Shown here one piece after another: positions 11,971 through 24,145 of a DNA stretch of 64,000 nucleotides. The stretch spans positions 186,001 to 250,000 of the forward strand of contig JBEWZL010000121.1 in NCBI GenBank assembly GCA_045837725.1, in the 5' to 3' direction. This stretch comes from Vermamoeba vermiformis (taxonomy: Eukaryota; Tubulinea; Echinamoebida). How positions within the stretch are numbered: position 1 is the first letter of the stretch; each line of letters begins with the position of its first letter. A program made the translations under genes and the position numbers. The notes beneath the pieces are model-generated. The model made no database searches, was not told the DNA's origin, and worked only from the letters and a program-made list of their open reading frames with translations.

Positions 11971-14900
11971 ATGTTAGCAAGGTTCATATTTATTTTGGCG
12001 TTGTTCAATGGTGCCATCCAATCACAACGTAAGTGCAACAGGCTATTTGCCGGTGGATAAATTGATAAAAGTTGATTAATATGAGCTGCGTTATAATAAT
12101 ATTCCAGCATTTAATTAACTAATATTCTCTTTAGTGGTGTTTTATACCAGGTACCCTGATCAGATGGAGCCAAGTTTCGTTGGCAGAATTAACGGAATCA
12201 CCATATCTGACACTCGAGAAGAAGGTGTTCTCTACGTAGTATATGGCGTCGGTAATGAGACAGGCATTAATACTGTAACTCAACGATTTGGTGCGACATC
12301 CGGACACCACGTCTTTCCTCCTCGTCCAACGGAGACAATATATGCACCAAACAAAATATTGCCCATGGGATCAAGTAAGTAGCAGATTCCCTGAAGCGCA
12401 TAGCTAAATTTTTTTAGGGGATGTGCACGCGGTTGTGGCATCTGGCTCTTCGCTCTTTGTTGCGAGCTTAGTGGATAATATTAATATAATATTGTCTTAC
12501 TGGCACGTGAACAGCGATTTGAAAACAAGACAGAGATGTCTATAGGCACTTACGGCGTATGGCAAGGCACCGATCCGTTGTTTCAGACTGGCAACAATTT
12601 CAAATTCGAGGGCAGCACGACTTATATCTCGTCATTAGCTCTCTCAAATTTTGAAAATCCAAAATTAGCGTTGGTCGTAGGATTTACTAGCAGCATTTTC
12701 AAAGTTCTGATTTTTTCAAACGGTAAGCTCGATCCAGAATTTCCAAACTTTACACTAATTATCTATACGATAGTATCATTGTACGACTATGACCTCGAAA
12801 GAATTATTGACGCACCTGGCAACGGATCCATGCGAGTAGGAAAGCCAGCAGTCGTGGACTATTCATTTGGCTCAACCAACACGTCGTTTCTGATGGTGTA
12901 TTCGTACTTGATCGACTCAGTTAAATGGGGCATGATAGCGATGAGACTTGCTGGCGATCAACGAGAATGGAAAACAATGAACTTGCCGTTTGAAAGTTAT
13001 AGCGAGATGGACATAAAATTGGCACCATTAACTGGCACGTACAAACTACTAACAGAGTGGTCATAATTAATCCATATTATAGGTCCCAGTAGGGTCGTGA
13101 TGACGATGAGCTACAAGAATGGCACGCACTCAGTACTCACGCAAGGTGTGTACAGAGTGGAGGACGACATAATGCGGTGGTTTGAAATCACAGCCGGGCC
13201 AGTGAACGTCAATTATTTGTTCGAGGCGAATGTGCTCAGCAACGGCGAAGCAGTTACAGTGTGGACTAATGACCAAGACCTCACGACCATCTACGGCAGA
13301 GCTATCAAATTCCCCGACACACCGTTCTACTTCACGCTCCCAGCAAGTGCTTCGACCAATGATATCACACGGCTCACAATAGCGCCTATTTCATTTGCTA
13401 CATTTGCCGTCACGCAGACAGTCTCGGGTGGTAATCCCGCGGCATTCGTGAACTTCTACGTGCTGTCCAGTTGTTCCGACAATGTAACAACTGCGAATGA
13501 GAACTGTGTCGTGGGCGAAGGTTGCCAGAACTGCATGTGCATGACTGGCTGGTATTCCATTGGTCAAGGCTACACGTGTGAAACGAGTAAGTGTCTAAGC
13601 GAGGCACGAATGACAGTCAGGACTAATTCAGTTTGTGATAGAATGTGGCGATAATATCCGTGCTGGGAACGAGTCTTGTGATAACGTGAACGACACCAAC
13701 TGCAACAATTGCACGTGCACTGAAGGCTATTCTTGGAGCACGGAAGGTAGGCTACTGAGCACACTAACTGGTCATGCTAACATTTCAAACAAAAGAACTG
13801 CTCTGTACCTTACCTGGTCTCTCGGTCACAGGACCACCAGAGCCATTCGATACGAAGCTCGTAGCAGTAATTGTGTGCGTGCCTGTTGGCGCTGGGTTGG
13901 CGATCTTCTTTGGCGTTTACTTTGGCCGCAAGAAGGCAAACGCGAACAAGAGTAAAAAAGCTTCTATCGCTGATGTTCCTCTTGATGAATCCAATCTTAG
14001 CGGAAAGGTACAGTGTTCAAGTTAAACTTGACAATGACATGATTCTGATGTTCCTATAGTACTCGGGCATTGATCCAACTAGCGCGCAGGTCTACACATC
14101 TACTCACAGCTCAGTGATGAGTCCACCAAGCAGATCAAGTGACAGGCTGCGCGTGCCATACAAAGAGATAGTCTTCCACGAGGAGATAGGTTCAGGAGCG
14201 TACGGCAAAGTGTTTGTCGGTGGTAAGTCGGAACTGTTTTCTGTATCGCATGACTAAGTTTACTGCATCAAAAAAAGAGTGGCAACGTACCAAAGTAGCT
14301 CTGAAGATCAACACATTAGCTCGAGGAGCTGAGTTTGAGCGCGAAGCTGAACTCATGGTGTAAGTCACGCTCGATCACAGTATCTTACAGTAGTGCTTAA
14401 TATTGTAATTAGTGACCTTCGACCACACCCAAACGTAGTTCAAATGCTCGGAGTGTCATCAGACGGACCATATCCAGTGATGATTCTCGAGTTCTGTGAC
14501 GGTGGAAGTCTCGACACAAAGCTGTTTGACCCGAGTGAACCTTTTCCAGTGGCAGAGCAACTCAAGACGGTGTCAGGCATTGCGAAGGGTCTTTATCACT
14601 TGCACAGGAATCAAATCGTGCATCGAGACTTGGCAGCACGAAACATCTTGCTCAACTTCAATCAACCAAAGATTTCTGACTTTGGTTTGTCTCGTCTTGT
14701 GAATGACACACAGAAAGGCACAACACGATCGAATGTTGGACCCATTCGATGGATGTCTCCTGAATCGTTGAAGAATCAGACTTATAGTACAAAGTAAGCG
14801 TTCGGCTTCAAAATTTTGAAAATCTTTTTTGACGTAACTTCTTGTAGATCCGACGTGTGGTCGTTTGGCATTGTTGTCTACGAGATTGCTGCACGCAAAG

Positions 14901-15088
14901 AGCCTCACGCAGAAGCAGATCAAATGGCAATTGGTCTTCAAATTAGAGACAGCGGAATCACTCCCAAGATACCTGAGGACTGCGATCCGTGTCTCGCTGA
15001 ATTAATGCAAAAATGCTGGCAGTTCGATCCTGAACAACGACCGACTATGGAAGAAATATGCGACATTCTTGACAACTACATGCACTAA
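11971..15088 (+). CDS. Receptor tyrosine kinase 1 of the tandem array
   Basis: A signal peptide (MLARFIFILALFNGAIQS) leads into an ectodomain of about 600 residues shared with the two following genes (early motif FYTRYPDQMEPSFVGRINGI). Next are two cysteine modules, around ENCVVGEGCQNCMCMTGW and CGDNIRAGNESC...NCNNCTC, which resemble DUF4215-like Cys-rich repeats. One transmembrane helix follows (KLVAVIVCVPVGAGLAIFFG, basic stop RKK). The cytoplasmic tyrosine kinase has GSGAYGKV, VALKIN, HRDLAARN, DFGLSR and PIRWMSPESL. HRDLAARN and RWMSPES are tyrosine-kinase rather than serine/threonine-kinase signatures. Exons end at a stop at 15086-15088. Near 12471-12515 the frame must shift, either by a 44-nt intron (GTGGAT...ACAG) or by an indel; paralogue alignment slightly favours an indel. 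The ligand is unknown; surface signalling is inferred. Confidence 0.85.
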
Positions 15089-15410
15089 GTTTAGCAACAT
15101 GAGAAAATGGTGCGCGTCGATTGACAATTGAGAAGAAGTTTGATCCTTGATCTGCGCGAGTTTTTGGCAGGAGATCCAGCTTGTTGGTCATCTTTGTCTT
15201 ATTATAGGCCTATTTTTGATGTTTAAATTAGCACAGGAATCTACTTTGAAGGAGACATCGATAGAATTACTATTTTACCTGCAGTTAGAATTTTTAACTT
15301 AGTATAACTTCCTCGTCAGGCCGGGGGCGGACGGACCAGTTTTTTGGCTTCGATTATATCTTATTTTCTTTACTTGAGCTCGAAATAAAGCTTAATGTTT
15401 TCGACGCAAA
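15089..15410. other. 3' flank of receptor kinase 1
   Basis: AT-rich with a short G-rich patch (CCGGGGGCGGACGG near 15320). No gene visible. Confidence 0.4.
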
Positions 15411-15575
15411 TGTGTGCACTGAAGGCTATTCTTGGAGCACGGAATGTAGGCTACTGAGCACACTAACGAGTCTTTGCTAACATTTCAAATACTGTGTACA
15501 TTATCTGGTCTCTTGGTCACAGGCCCACCAGGTGCACCAGAGCCATTCGATACGAAGCTCAGGTCTATGCAAGTG
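15411..15575 (+). repeat. Duplicated fragment of receptor kinase 1 (exon-intron-exon piece)
   Basis: This stretch repeats 13716-13863 of receptor kinase 1 with small differences: TGCACTGAAGGCTATTCTTGG, then the intron beginning GTAGGCTACTGAGCACACT, then the next exon (GGTCTC...GGTCACAGG, CCAGAGCCATTCGATACGAAG). The intron is kept, so it was copied as DNA and not through RNA. It carries no open frame and ends abruptly after AAGCTC. It is a relic of tandem duplication in the receptor array. Confidence 0.85.
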
Positions 15576-15904
15576 GCGAATATGAAAAATAATACGACGT
15601 TCATACTTGTTATAATAATGACTATTTTGATATTGTTTTAATGCCTGATCGACTTTGGTTAAAACACGATTTAAAGATTAAGCATGGTCATTGCACTGTC
15701 GCTTTTCATAGGTCGTGCGGAATGTACTATTGTTAGTACGGGTATAGTCGTCACCACGAATAGTAAGAGCATAAAGCGTTTTAGCCGACGTTTCCGTACC
15801 TGCAACAAAAACAGATCAGATCGAGATTCAAAAACGCTTTTCGGAACTCCAAAACTGTTAACGACTGAGTAAATATAATAAACACTCATACGTATAGCCT
15901 TGTA

Positions 15905-16797
15905 TTACTTGCCTTCCATATAATTGAAATTGAAAGTTAACTGATAATAAAACGCATCTGCTCCATCGCCTTCTTTGACGACTGCAGAGATACCAGCAGC
16001 AAAGCAATTTTTATGTTGAAATTGACCTTGATGTGGCGCAGTAGTCACTCGATAATTGCCTATTTTCTGTTTAAGAAGAGTTTTCAGTTCGACCCACGAT
16101 ATCTTCCAAGTCAAGCCTTGCGCAACCCATTCTCTGTAAGATAATGCATTAATATATATATACAAGTGATATGCATATTATATTCAAGATCAATTCGTGT
16201 TGAGGATCGTTTTGGAATTCTTGGATGTGCCTTACGTCTGGTAATATGTCTGTGTAGGTCAAATACATCATATTGAATTTTCCATTAGTGATCCAAAAGT
16301 TATGCGAGTTATGTTCAACGTATTCAGTCGTGCCGGACTTGCTGTCCTTGGCACCGGGAGCTTCTAGTAATTCTTGTTTCGTTGTCTTGGTGATCGTAAA
16401 GCCAAATAGAGGAAATAATTTGAATAAACCTACAATAGCGCATTAATAATAATAATAATCAATCGGCAATCATAAAAAATAAACGTTGATTAATTTAAAA
16501 ATAAATAATTTGCCTTATTATATTATGCAGTACGCTAAAAATTCATAATAATATGTTGTATAGAAATATTAATCAAATAACGTGCTTACCAAAGAAATAA
16601 TAACGTTTCCAAGTTTGATCTGACGGTTTGGAATTCAAGCATAAATATTTTTGCTCACATTTCGCTTTCCAAATAGTGCCGTTGGCTTGGCTTAATTTTT
16701 TGAATAATTTTGATACTTGTGGGATTGATATAGCGAGTACTTTTGGATCACAAGCAGCTAGGATCAGCTCAATAATTTCCACAGGCAACGTCTCCAT
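15905..16797 (-). CDS. F-box protein, C-terminal domain unrecognised
   Basis: The start is ATG 16797; exon 1 is 16797-16590. Residues 1-45 form an F-box: METLPVEIIELILAACDPK, VLAISIPQVSKLFKKLSQ, then IWKAKC. F-box proteins carry substrates to SCF ubiquitin ligases through Skp1. Exon 2 (about 16436 to 16245) encodes LFKLFPLFGFTITKTTKQ and NFWITNGKFNMMYLTYTD. The last exon encodes WVAQGLTWKISWVELKTLL to the stop at 15905-15907. The join between exon 2 and the last exon does not keep frame with the obvious splice sites (about 16240/16145), so that part of the model is unsure. A possible further exon at 15671-15840 is not supported. The gene sits inside the receptor kinase array on the opposite strand. 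Confidence 0.62.
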
Positions 16798-17294
16798 CTG
16801 ATTTGTATTCGATAGCAACTGTAATGATTAAACTACAAATTCTAGGTTTTGGTAGCTTGTTACAATTACTTAGAACGCGTTGTGGTGGCGTGTCTACAGT
16901 TCCGGAAAATGAAACAAAAAAAAATTCTTCAGTAGTGACTTTACACAACGCTATTGGGTGTTGGTTGTGTGTTTTTTGTGTGGGTTTTTTTTTTTCCTGG
17001 GTTGGTGTTTTTTTGGTTTTTTTTTTTAAAAAAAAAATAAAATTTTTTTAAACGGATAGCAACTTGACATCCAGCAAGTTAATGCCATCCAGGGCTACTT
17101 GGCGCAATTTCAGCTTAATAATAAGTCGAGGCTGCGCTGAGGATCTTTATGTTTAAAGATACATATAAATTATCCACCTTTCCGATTTTATTCTGGTTGG
17201 GGTTTTGGGGTGCTTTTCAAGTGTCGTCGTGTCATTTACTAAAAAGCCCGCAATTACCATCACATTTATACCAATTGTAGCGGAGGGATTCAAC
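16798..17294. other. Gap with T/G-rich low-complexity sequence
   Basis: Upstream flanks of the F-box gene and of receptor kinase 2. From about 16961 to 17051 it is T/G homopolymer-rich (runs of T11, T7, T13 followed by A10), which could be real simple sequence or an assembly artefact. No gene visible. Confidence 0.45.
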
Positions 17295-20200
17295 ATGAAG
17301 ATTATATTTATTTTATTTGTGCTGGTGTGGAATGTTCAATGCCAGAGTAAGCATCGGTTACGATTCGGGATCTGATTACCTTACTAATTTTTTGATTTGA
17401 AATTCATATTTTTACCTATTATTAATTAATATTATTTTAGCATTTCTATTCACTAAATTCTCGGACTCCATGCAAGATCAGTTTCTTGGACGAAGAAATG
17501 GCGTAACGTTATCAAATCCCAATATAGCCAACACAATTTATGTTGGCTATGGAACACCAGGAAATGCAACACAGACTACTTTGGCAGTGCAAATGTTCAG
17601 CCCATTCACTCCAAATTCGTTTCCTCCGCAGCCTTTGGAAACGTTAACAACTTCTCCATCAAAATATGGCCCACCTGAAGGTATTAATTATGCTTTATTT
17701 TAATATTGGTTTAGTTTATTAAATAGTTCAGGCGATTTCGCAATATTGGCCACACTGGTTGGAAACGATGTGTTTCTAGCCTCTAAGCTGACTTCTGCAA
17801 TGGCCCTAACACGTTGGGCGCCTAATAGTAATACATCAAATACTGAAATGGTGTATTCTTTCGCCGATACTTCGACGTCGTGGAACACTCCAGAAGTGCA
17901 GAAAAATTCCAGTTTTACGTCAGATTCACAAGTTCAACTGATGGCAATTGCAGTCGTTGATAAGGCGCAAGTTGAGCCATTAGTAGCGATTGCGGTTAAT
18001 TTTGATAACGTGTTCCGAGTTTTTATTTACAACAGTAAGTGACACTTTGACAGATGTCAAAATTTCAACGAACTAACTAAATTATAGTTACTAGTACTAG
18101 CACGATATTAGTCGGGGTTGTGCCTTCGTCACCTCCGCCAGATAAGACAGTCGGAGCTATAGCTCTAATGCCCTTCAATGGTGGCTCTGAGTTTTTGCTA
18201 TCATTTGCCGTTCAACAATCCCCAAGCGTGTGGGAAGTAAGACTGCAAATTATAGACAAATATTTCAATTTGCGAGATTATTTAACGGTCAACGGAACGA
18301 GCATTCGTGCAGTTTACGACATGAAGTTGCATCCGTCATCAGGCACGTAACCTCATACTGTTTACCGCCGTAATTTCTAACGCTCTTATCAGTTAGTGGA
18401 TACTTCTTTGTCACCGCTCAATTAGCGAACTCAACGCATTCAATGATCAAACGGATTTTAGTGCAAGAAATTGATGCCAACAGTGGAGCCGTTGTGGAGA
18501 TGATCGATGTAGTGGCGATATACAACTCAAACTCGTTTGTTAGCGCGATGGATAAACTGTCGAGCGGCGAGATGGTCACGGTGTGGATCAATAACAACGA
18601 TGATACTTACATCTACGGACACGCTAAGAACTACAGACCGGATAAACCTGCTGCATTCACATTCAAAATACCCGCAGCAACAGCGACGAGCGCGATAGGT
18701 AGTTTGATTGTCACACCAATGTCTGACGCTACTTTTGCAATCACGCAAGTTGTTCGAGGCAGTAACCCGTCGTCATTTGTCAACTACTATGTGCTGTCAA
18801 ACTGCGGAGACGCGACGATAACTCCAAACGAGAACTGTGTCAGTGGCAATGACGGCTGCATCAACTGCATGTGCTCGGAAGCAACAGGCTGGCATTCAAC
18901 TGGTGATGGCGTGACATGCATGACTAGTAAGTAGAGGCGCTCCTATGTGTAGATTGGGTTGAACTTCATTTTCTGACTTTATTCTGACAGCATGTTCCGA
19001 TGGAATTATTGCGGGCAACGAGACGTGTTACAACCAACAAGACCCTAACTGCGTTAATTGTCAGTGCATTAACGGCACCGAATGGAACACCCAGCAAACT
19101 CTATGCCTGGTACCGTCACCAATCGTCTAATGGAGTTGCAGCACCACTGAATGGTGAGCCAAGCACTGGCCCTACCACCGGTCCTGTGCCCTTCGATAAC
19201 AAACTGATAGCTGCTATTGTTTGTGCACCTGTAGCAGCAGCCGCGGCCATCTTTTTGGGCGTGTTCTTTGGCCGTCGAAATGCCAAGAAGAAAGACCAAG
19301 GCCGCGATGATGACACCAAAGACGACTTGCCATTGAAGCCTTTAGATAGCGGAAAGGTAAGGCTGCTTACTGACTTTAAGTGATTCTCAAGACTTAGTAC
19401 TAACTGATTTCGCTCAGTACTCTGCAGTCGAGGCAATACCACCAGTTCGAACTAATGAAGAGAAGTACGGTGCTATCAATACCGCTGCGCCTGCACCACA
19501 GAAGAGCGTTGATAAGATGAACGTGCCTTACGCGGACTTGAAGTTCATGAAAGAGATCGGCTCTGGTGCGTACGGCAAGGTGTTCATTGGAGGTGAGTCA
19601 CAACTGCTTCATTTACAACCATAGCACGGCACTAATCGAAACGAACAATCAGAATGGCAGCGCACAAAAGTAGCACTGAAGATCAACACTCTTGCATCAG
19701 GTGACGAGTTTGCACGTGAAGCCAAACTCATGGTGTAAGTCGACACGTTCTTCTCGCAATCTATTCATTCTGACACGTATACAGCGAGCTACGACCTCAT
19801 CCAAATGTAGTTCAAATGCTCGGAGTGTCATCAGACGGACCATATCCAGTGATGATTCTCGAGTTCTGTGACGGTGGAAGTCTCGACACAAAGCTGTTCC
19901 ACGAATCGCAAGCCTCGACCATCAACGAGCAATTAGACATGATCTCAGGCGTTGCAAAAGGCCTTTATCACTTGCACAGAAATCAAATCGTGCATCGTGA
20001 CTTGGCAGCACGAAACATCTTGCTCAACTTCAATCAACCAAAGATTTCTGACTTTGGTTTGTCTCGTCTTGTGAATGACACACAGAAAGGCACAACACGA
20101 TCAAATGTTGGACCCATTCGATGGATGTCTCCTGAATCGTTGAAAAATCAAATTTACAGCCCGAAGTAAGTTCTGGTAATTCAGTTGTGGACGCATCTAA

Positions 20201-20465
20201 CGAAACGCGCAGATCTGATGTGTGGTCCTTCGGCATTGTTGTCTACGAGATTGTGGCCCGTAGAGAGCCTCATGCAGAAGCAGATCAAATGGCTATTGGT
20301 CTTCAGATCAGAGACAACGGAATTACGCCGGAAATACCCGAAAGCTGCGATCCAGGCCTTGCGGACTTGATGCGGAAATGCTGGCAGTTGGATCCTGAAC
20401 AACGACCGACTATGGAAGAAATATGCGACATTCTTGAAAACTATGTGAAAGAAAAGAGTGCTTAA
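17295..20465 (+). CDS. Receptor tyrosine kinase 2 of the tandem array
   Basis: Signal peptide MKIIFILFVLVWNVQCQ, then the same ectodomain type as receptor 1 (FTKFSDSMQDQFLGRRNGVT). Cysteine modules follow: ENCVSGNDGCINCMC and CSDGIIAGNETC...NCVNCQC. The transmembrane helix is KLIAAIVCAPVAAAAAIFLG. The kinase has IGSGAYGKVFIG, VALKIN, HRDLAARN, DFGLSR, PIRWMSPESL and ends at 20463-20465. Between the second cysteine module and the membrane helix the frame changes by +1: the first frame meets TAA at 19128-19130 after LVPSPIV, and the +1 frame reads NGVAAPLNGEPSTGP into the helix. No intron of the needed length is visible there. The kinase half is nearly identical in DNA to receptors 1 and 3 over long blocks. 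Probable cell-surface receptor; ligand unknown. Confidence 0.84.
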
Positions 20466-20533
20466 GCAAAATAACGGTCGAGGCAATTATAATAATAAAA
20501 GTTATTTATTGTTGCGATGTGCACCACTTAACA

Positions 20534-23500
20534 ATGCAACCTGCTGTAATAGTGTTAAGTTTGTGCATCCTGTTTGGGATCGCCAATGCCCAGAGTAAGT
20601 AACGGCTAAACTCCTCGATCGGAGATGGGACGGAAAACTATTTTAATTTTTATTTGCAAGCTTTTTAATTATTAATCGAAATTTAAGCGTTTGCAAATTA
20701 ATGCAATATTAACGACCTATTATTTTAGCATTTTTATATTCTCAGTTTCCCGATCAAATGGATGACGCTTTTCTGAACAGAAAAAATGCGTTTACTCTCA
20801 ACAGTTACTATAATCCTAACACTATTGTAATCGGATATGGCGACAGCAACGATAATCTTGTCTTGCAACACTACACGAACGATCCAAACAACTTCCCTCC
20901 ACAAGCGGTGGACTCACCTACCCCGTTTATTGAAGGACTCAAACACCCGACAGGTAATATATTATCATTTTGGTCGTTATAATAAGATTGCGATATTGAT
21001 TCAGTTTTCGGATCGTAGGAGCAGGCAGCGTAACGGGAGTTATTATGTTGGATAATTATGCATTTATTGTTTCCTCTGCACAAGGCGGAATGACAGCTTT
21101 GTTTAGTAACTACAATAAGACCACCGTCAAGATGGAGCCCGTTCGGATTAAAAGTTTACAATTGGACGGAGGCGCCGTTTCAGAGCGGTACTCCATTGAA
21201 CATCACGAGCAAAGCTTTTTTTATCTCCTCTGTAGTGCTCAACGACTTCACTGCTGATGTGAACGTCGCAATCTTGGCCCGATTTTCTGATATCTACAAG
21301 GTCATTATCTTCGCATGTAAGTTAGAGGAATTTTGTAACGATAACGTGGTACTAAATGTAATAATTCGTAGTCAATACAACTGGCTTTGATATAGTCAAG
21401 GTGGTAGAGCTGCCTTCAAATGCTCAAGGCATGCCAGACATCATTCCCTTTCCTGCGACCAACAACGCACAGTTGCAAACATTCTTCGTGGCGTATTCGT
21501 ACCAAGTGGGCGTTTCGAATTGGGGCATTATGACTTATCGCACCGACGACCAGTATCAACTCGTGGACTCTTACAGCATCGACATAACGTTGAACGCTCG
21601 TACTGCTTTCCGGATCAAACTGAACGAGATATGTACGTCACGTTATTATAACTCAATCTTGTTTACTGACCCATTGTTAGCATCCACGGGACAATACTGG
21701 ATGGTCACAGCGATGTACGTGACGGATCAGGGCGTCTTATTATCACAAATCATCAAAGAAGAGGCAACGAAAATAACACGTTATGGCACGAGGATAGCAA
21801 CTCTTCCAGGCACGACTTTTACTCCATTCACGACACATGCATTGCTCAGCGGTGTTTCCGTTACATTGTGGACGAGCAGCGGCGACAATACTACTATTTA
21901 TGGTACTGCGATCAGATACGGCAGCTGACTCTCCTGTGTTCAATTTTACTATCCCTGCTGCGACCCCAGCGGCCTTGATCAATGACTTGATCTTCTCGCC
22001 CTTGGAGAACTACACCTTTGCACTCACTCAAGTCGTGCGAGACCCAAAATCCCCGTCAGGATTCATTAACTACTATGCACTGTCCAACTGCAACGATTCG
22101 ATCATCACTCCGAACGAGAACTGCGAGGCTGGAGCGATAGGCTGCGTGCAGTGCATGTGCGATGAGGGCAATGGATGGCACCCATATGATGGCATCACGT
22201 GCGTTACTGGTAAGGAGCACAAGGTACCGAAACATGAAAGTTAAACAAACCTTCTGAACACATTAGACTGCACGGATGGTATTACTGCTGGCAATGAAAC
22301 GTGTTACGATGGAAACGATCAGAACTGCAAGAACTGCCAGTGCGCCGAGGGCTTTGCCATCAATTCGACCAGTAAGTCAAAAGTACTGTGCCAATGTGAT
22401 TGCTAACTTTCAGCAGCCTCGTTATGCGCAGCGATAGCGGGCCCGGAAGCATCCCGGATTTTATATGCCGTACGTTGCCGCTATTGTGCTTTGTCCTATT
22501 GGTGCGGGTGCTATTATCTTCCTCGCTGTCTTCTTCGGCAAGAAACAAAAGAAGAACAAGCAGAAGGGCGATAAAGATGAGAATACGTCCAAGGACAACA
22601 TCCCTCTTACGACACCTACGGTAAGATTGATAACGTCAAATCAGCCACGTACTCATTGTTCGATAGGGCGCGTATACTACTGTGCCTACTGTGGATGGAG
22701 AAGTTCGCACTAATGACCATAAATACGGTGCTATCAGCAGTGCGTTGTTGACTCCCAGCGCTAACAATACTGTCGATAAGATGAACGTGCCTTACACAGA
22801 CTTGAAGTTCATCAAAGAGATCGGCTCTGGTGCGTACGGCAAGGTGTTCATTGGAGGTGAGTCACAACTGCTTCATGTAAATCAAAGCGCATCGCTAACA
22901 CGAGTCACACAAACAGAATGGCAGCGCACAAAAGTAGCACTGAAGATCAACACTCTTGCATCAGGTGATGAGTTTGCACGTGAAGCCAAACTCATGGTGT
23001 AAGTCACACGTCGATGTTGAATCGAACCATTGCTGATGTCCTTTCATAGTGACTTGCGACCTCATCCAAATGTAGTTCAAATGCTCGGAGTGTCATCAGA
23101 CGGACCATATCCAGTGATGATTCTCGAGTTCTGTGACGGTGGAAGTCTCGACAAAAAATTGTTCGATCCCAATCAACCGTTCACTGCAGCAGAGCAACTC
23201 AAGGCAGTGTCAGGCATCGCGAAGGGTCTTTATCACTTACACAGGAACCAGATCGTGCATCGAGACTTGGCAGCACGAAACATCTTGCTCAACTTCAATC
23301 AACCAAAGATTTCTGACTTTGGTTTGTCTCGTCTTGTGAATGACACACAGAAAGGCACAACACGATCAAATGTTGGACCCATTCGATGGATGTCTCCTGA
23401 ATCGTTGAAGAATCAAACATACAGCACAAAGTAAGAGTACTTTACAGGCGCTGTTTTATCACCCAAACTCACGCGATTGTGCAGGACTGACGTGTGGTCG

Positions 23501-23737
23501 TTTGGCATCGTTGTTTACGAGATTGCTGCACGCAAAGAGCCTCACGCAGAAGCAGATCAAATGGCTATCGGTCTTCAAATTAGAGACAGTGGAATCACTC
23601 CCAAGATACCTGAGGACTGCGATCCGTGTCTCGCTGAATTAATGCAAAAATGTTGGCAGTTGGATCCTGAACAACGACCAACTATGGAAGAAATATGCGA
23701 TATACTCGATAGATATATGGAAGAAAATAAAATGTAA
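20534..23737 (+). CDS. Receptor tyrosine kinase 3 of the tandem array
   Basis: Signal peptide MQPAVIVLSLCILFGIANAQ, ectodomain start FLYSQFPDQMDDAFLNRKNA, cysteine modules ENCEAGAIGCVQCMCDEG and CTDGITAGNETC...NCKNCQC. Transmembrane helix PYVAAIVLCPIGAGAIIFLA with basic stop. Complete tyrosine kinase (GSGAYGKV, VALKIN, HRDLAARN, DFGLSR, RWMSPES) ending at 23735-23737. Three +1 frame changes are needed to follow the family: near 21150-21165 (beside AAAA), at the TGA 21926-21928 (RYGS then DSPVF, matching the paralogues), and near 22450-22475 (beside TTTT). The kinase exons themselves are clean. It may be a pseudogene in its ectodomain, or the bases may be wrong. Only 68 bp separates it from the end of receptor 2. 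Confidence 0.78.
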
Positions 23738-24145
23738 ATCACTCTTGTAAATATTTGCACTTTCTCGATACACTAAATATTAAAAGCCGAACCTACAAAT
23801 CCTCCAAACTTCAAAGCGTATAACGATGTAGACATACATTTGCGTTTCAATAATTATTATTATTTGCGAGCAAAGGAGAAGACTCTTCTTTCGTCGTTGA
23901 GTTTTTCTTCGGTTTGGATTTGCGATAAATGCGTCGGGCAAGGAAGTATCTTTGACTATTCCGGAGTTGATGGACTATCTGCTGTTTCTCATCAACGATT
24001 GCTAATTTATCTACACCAAGCTTTATCCCTAAAGGGAGTGGCAGCAATTATTTTCTCGATCGGCGTTTGCACAAGGAAAACTCTGTGGCGTACTCCGTAC
24101 TCGAGTGTGCAAGCCTTGAGACCAGATTAACCAAGAATAAGTAAA
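23738..24145. other. Gap between receptor kinase 3 and the TFIIB-like gene
   Basis: It may contain a second exon of the minus-strand gene: a 43-nt intron 24157-24115 would open a frame of about 35 codons ending in AWCR. A second minus-strand frame (23847-24047, Lys/Ser-rich) lies beyond. Neither can be confirmed. Confidence 0.35.

Noticed and set aside
16961-17051. T/G-rich tract as a telomere-like or regulatory repeat
   Set aside because: There is no regular unit; it is irregular homopolymer sequence and may be artefactual.
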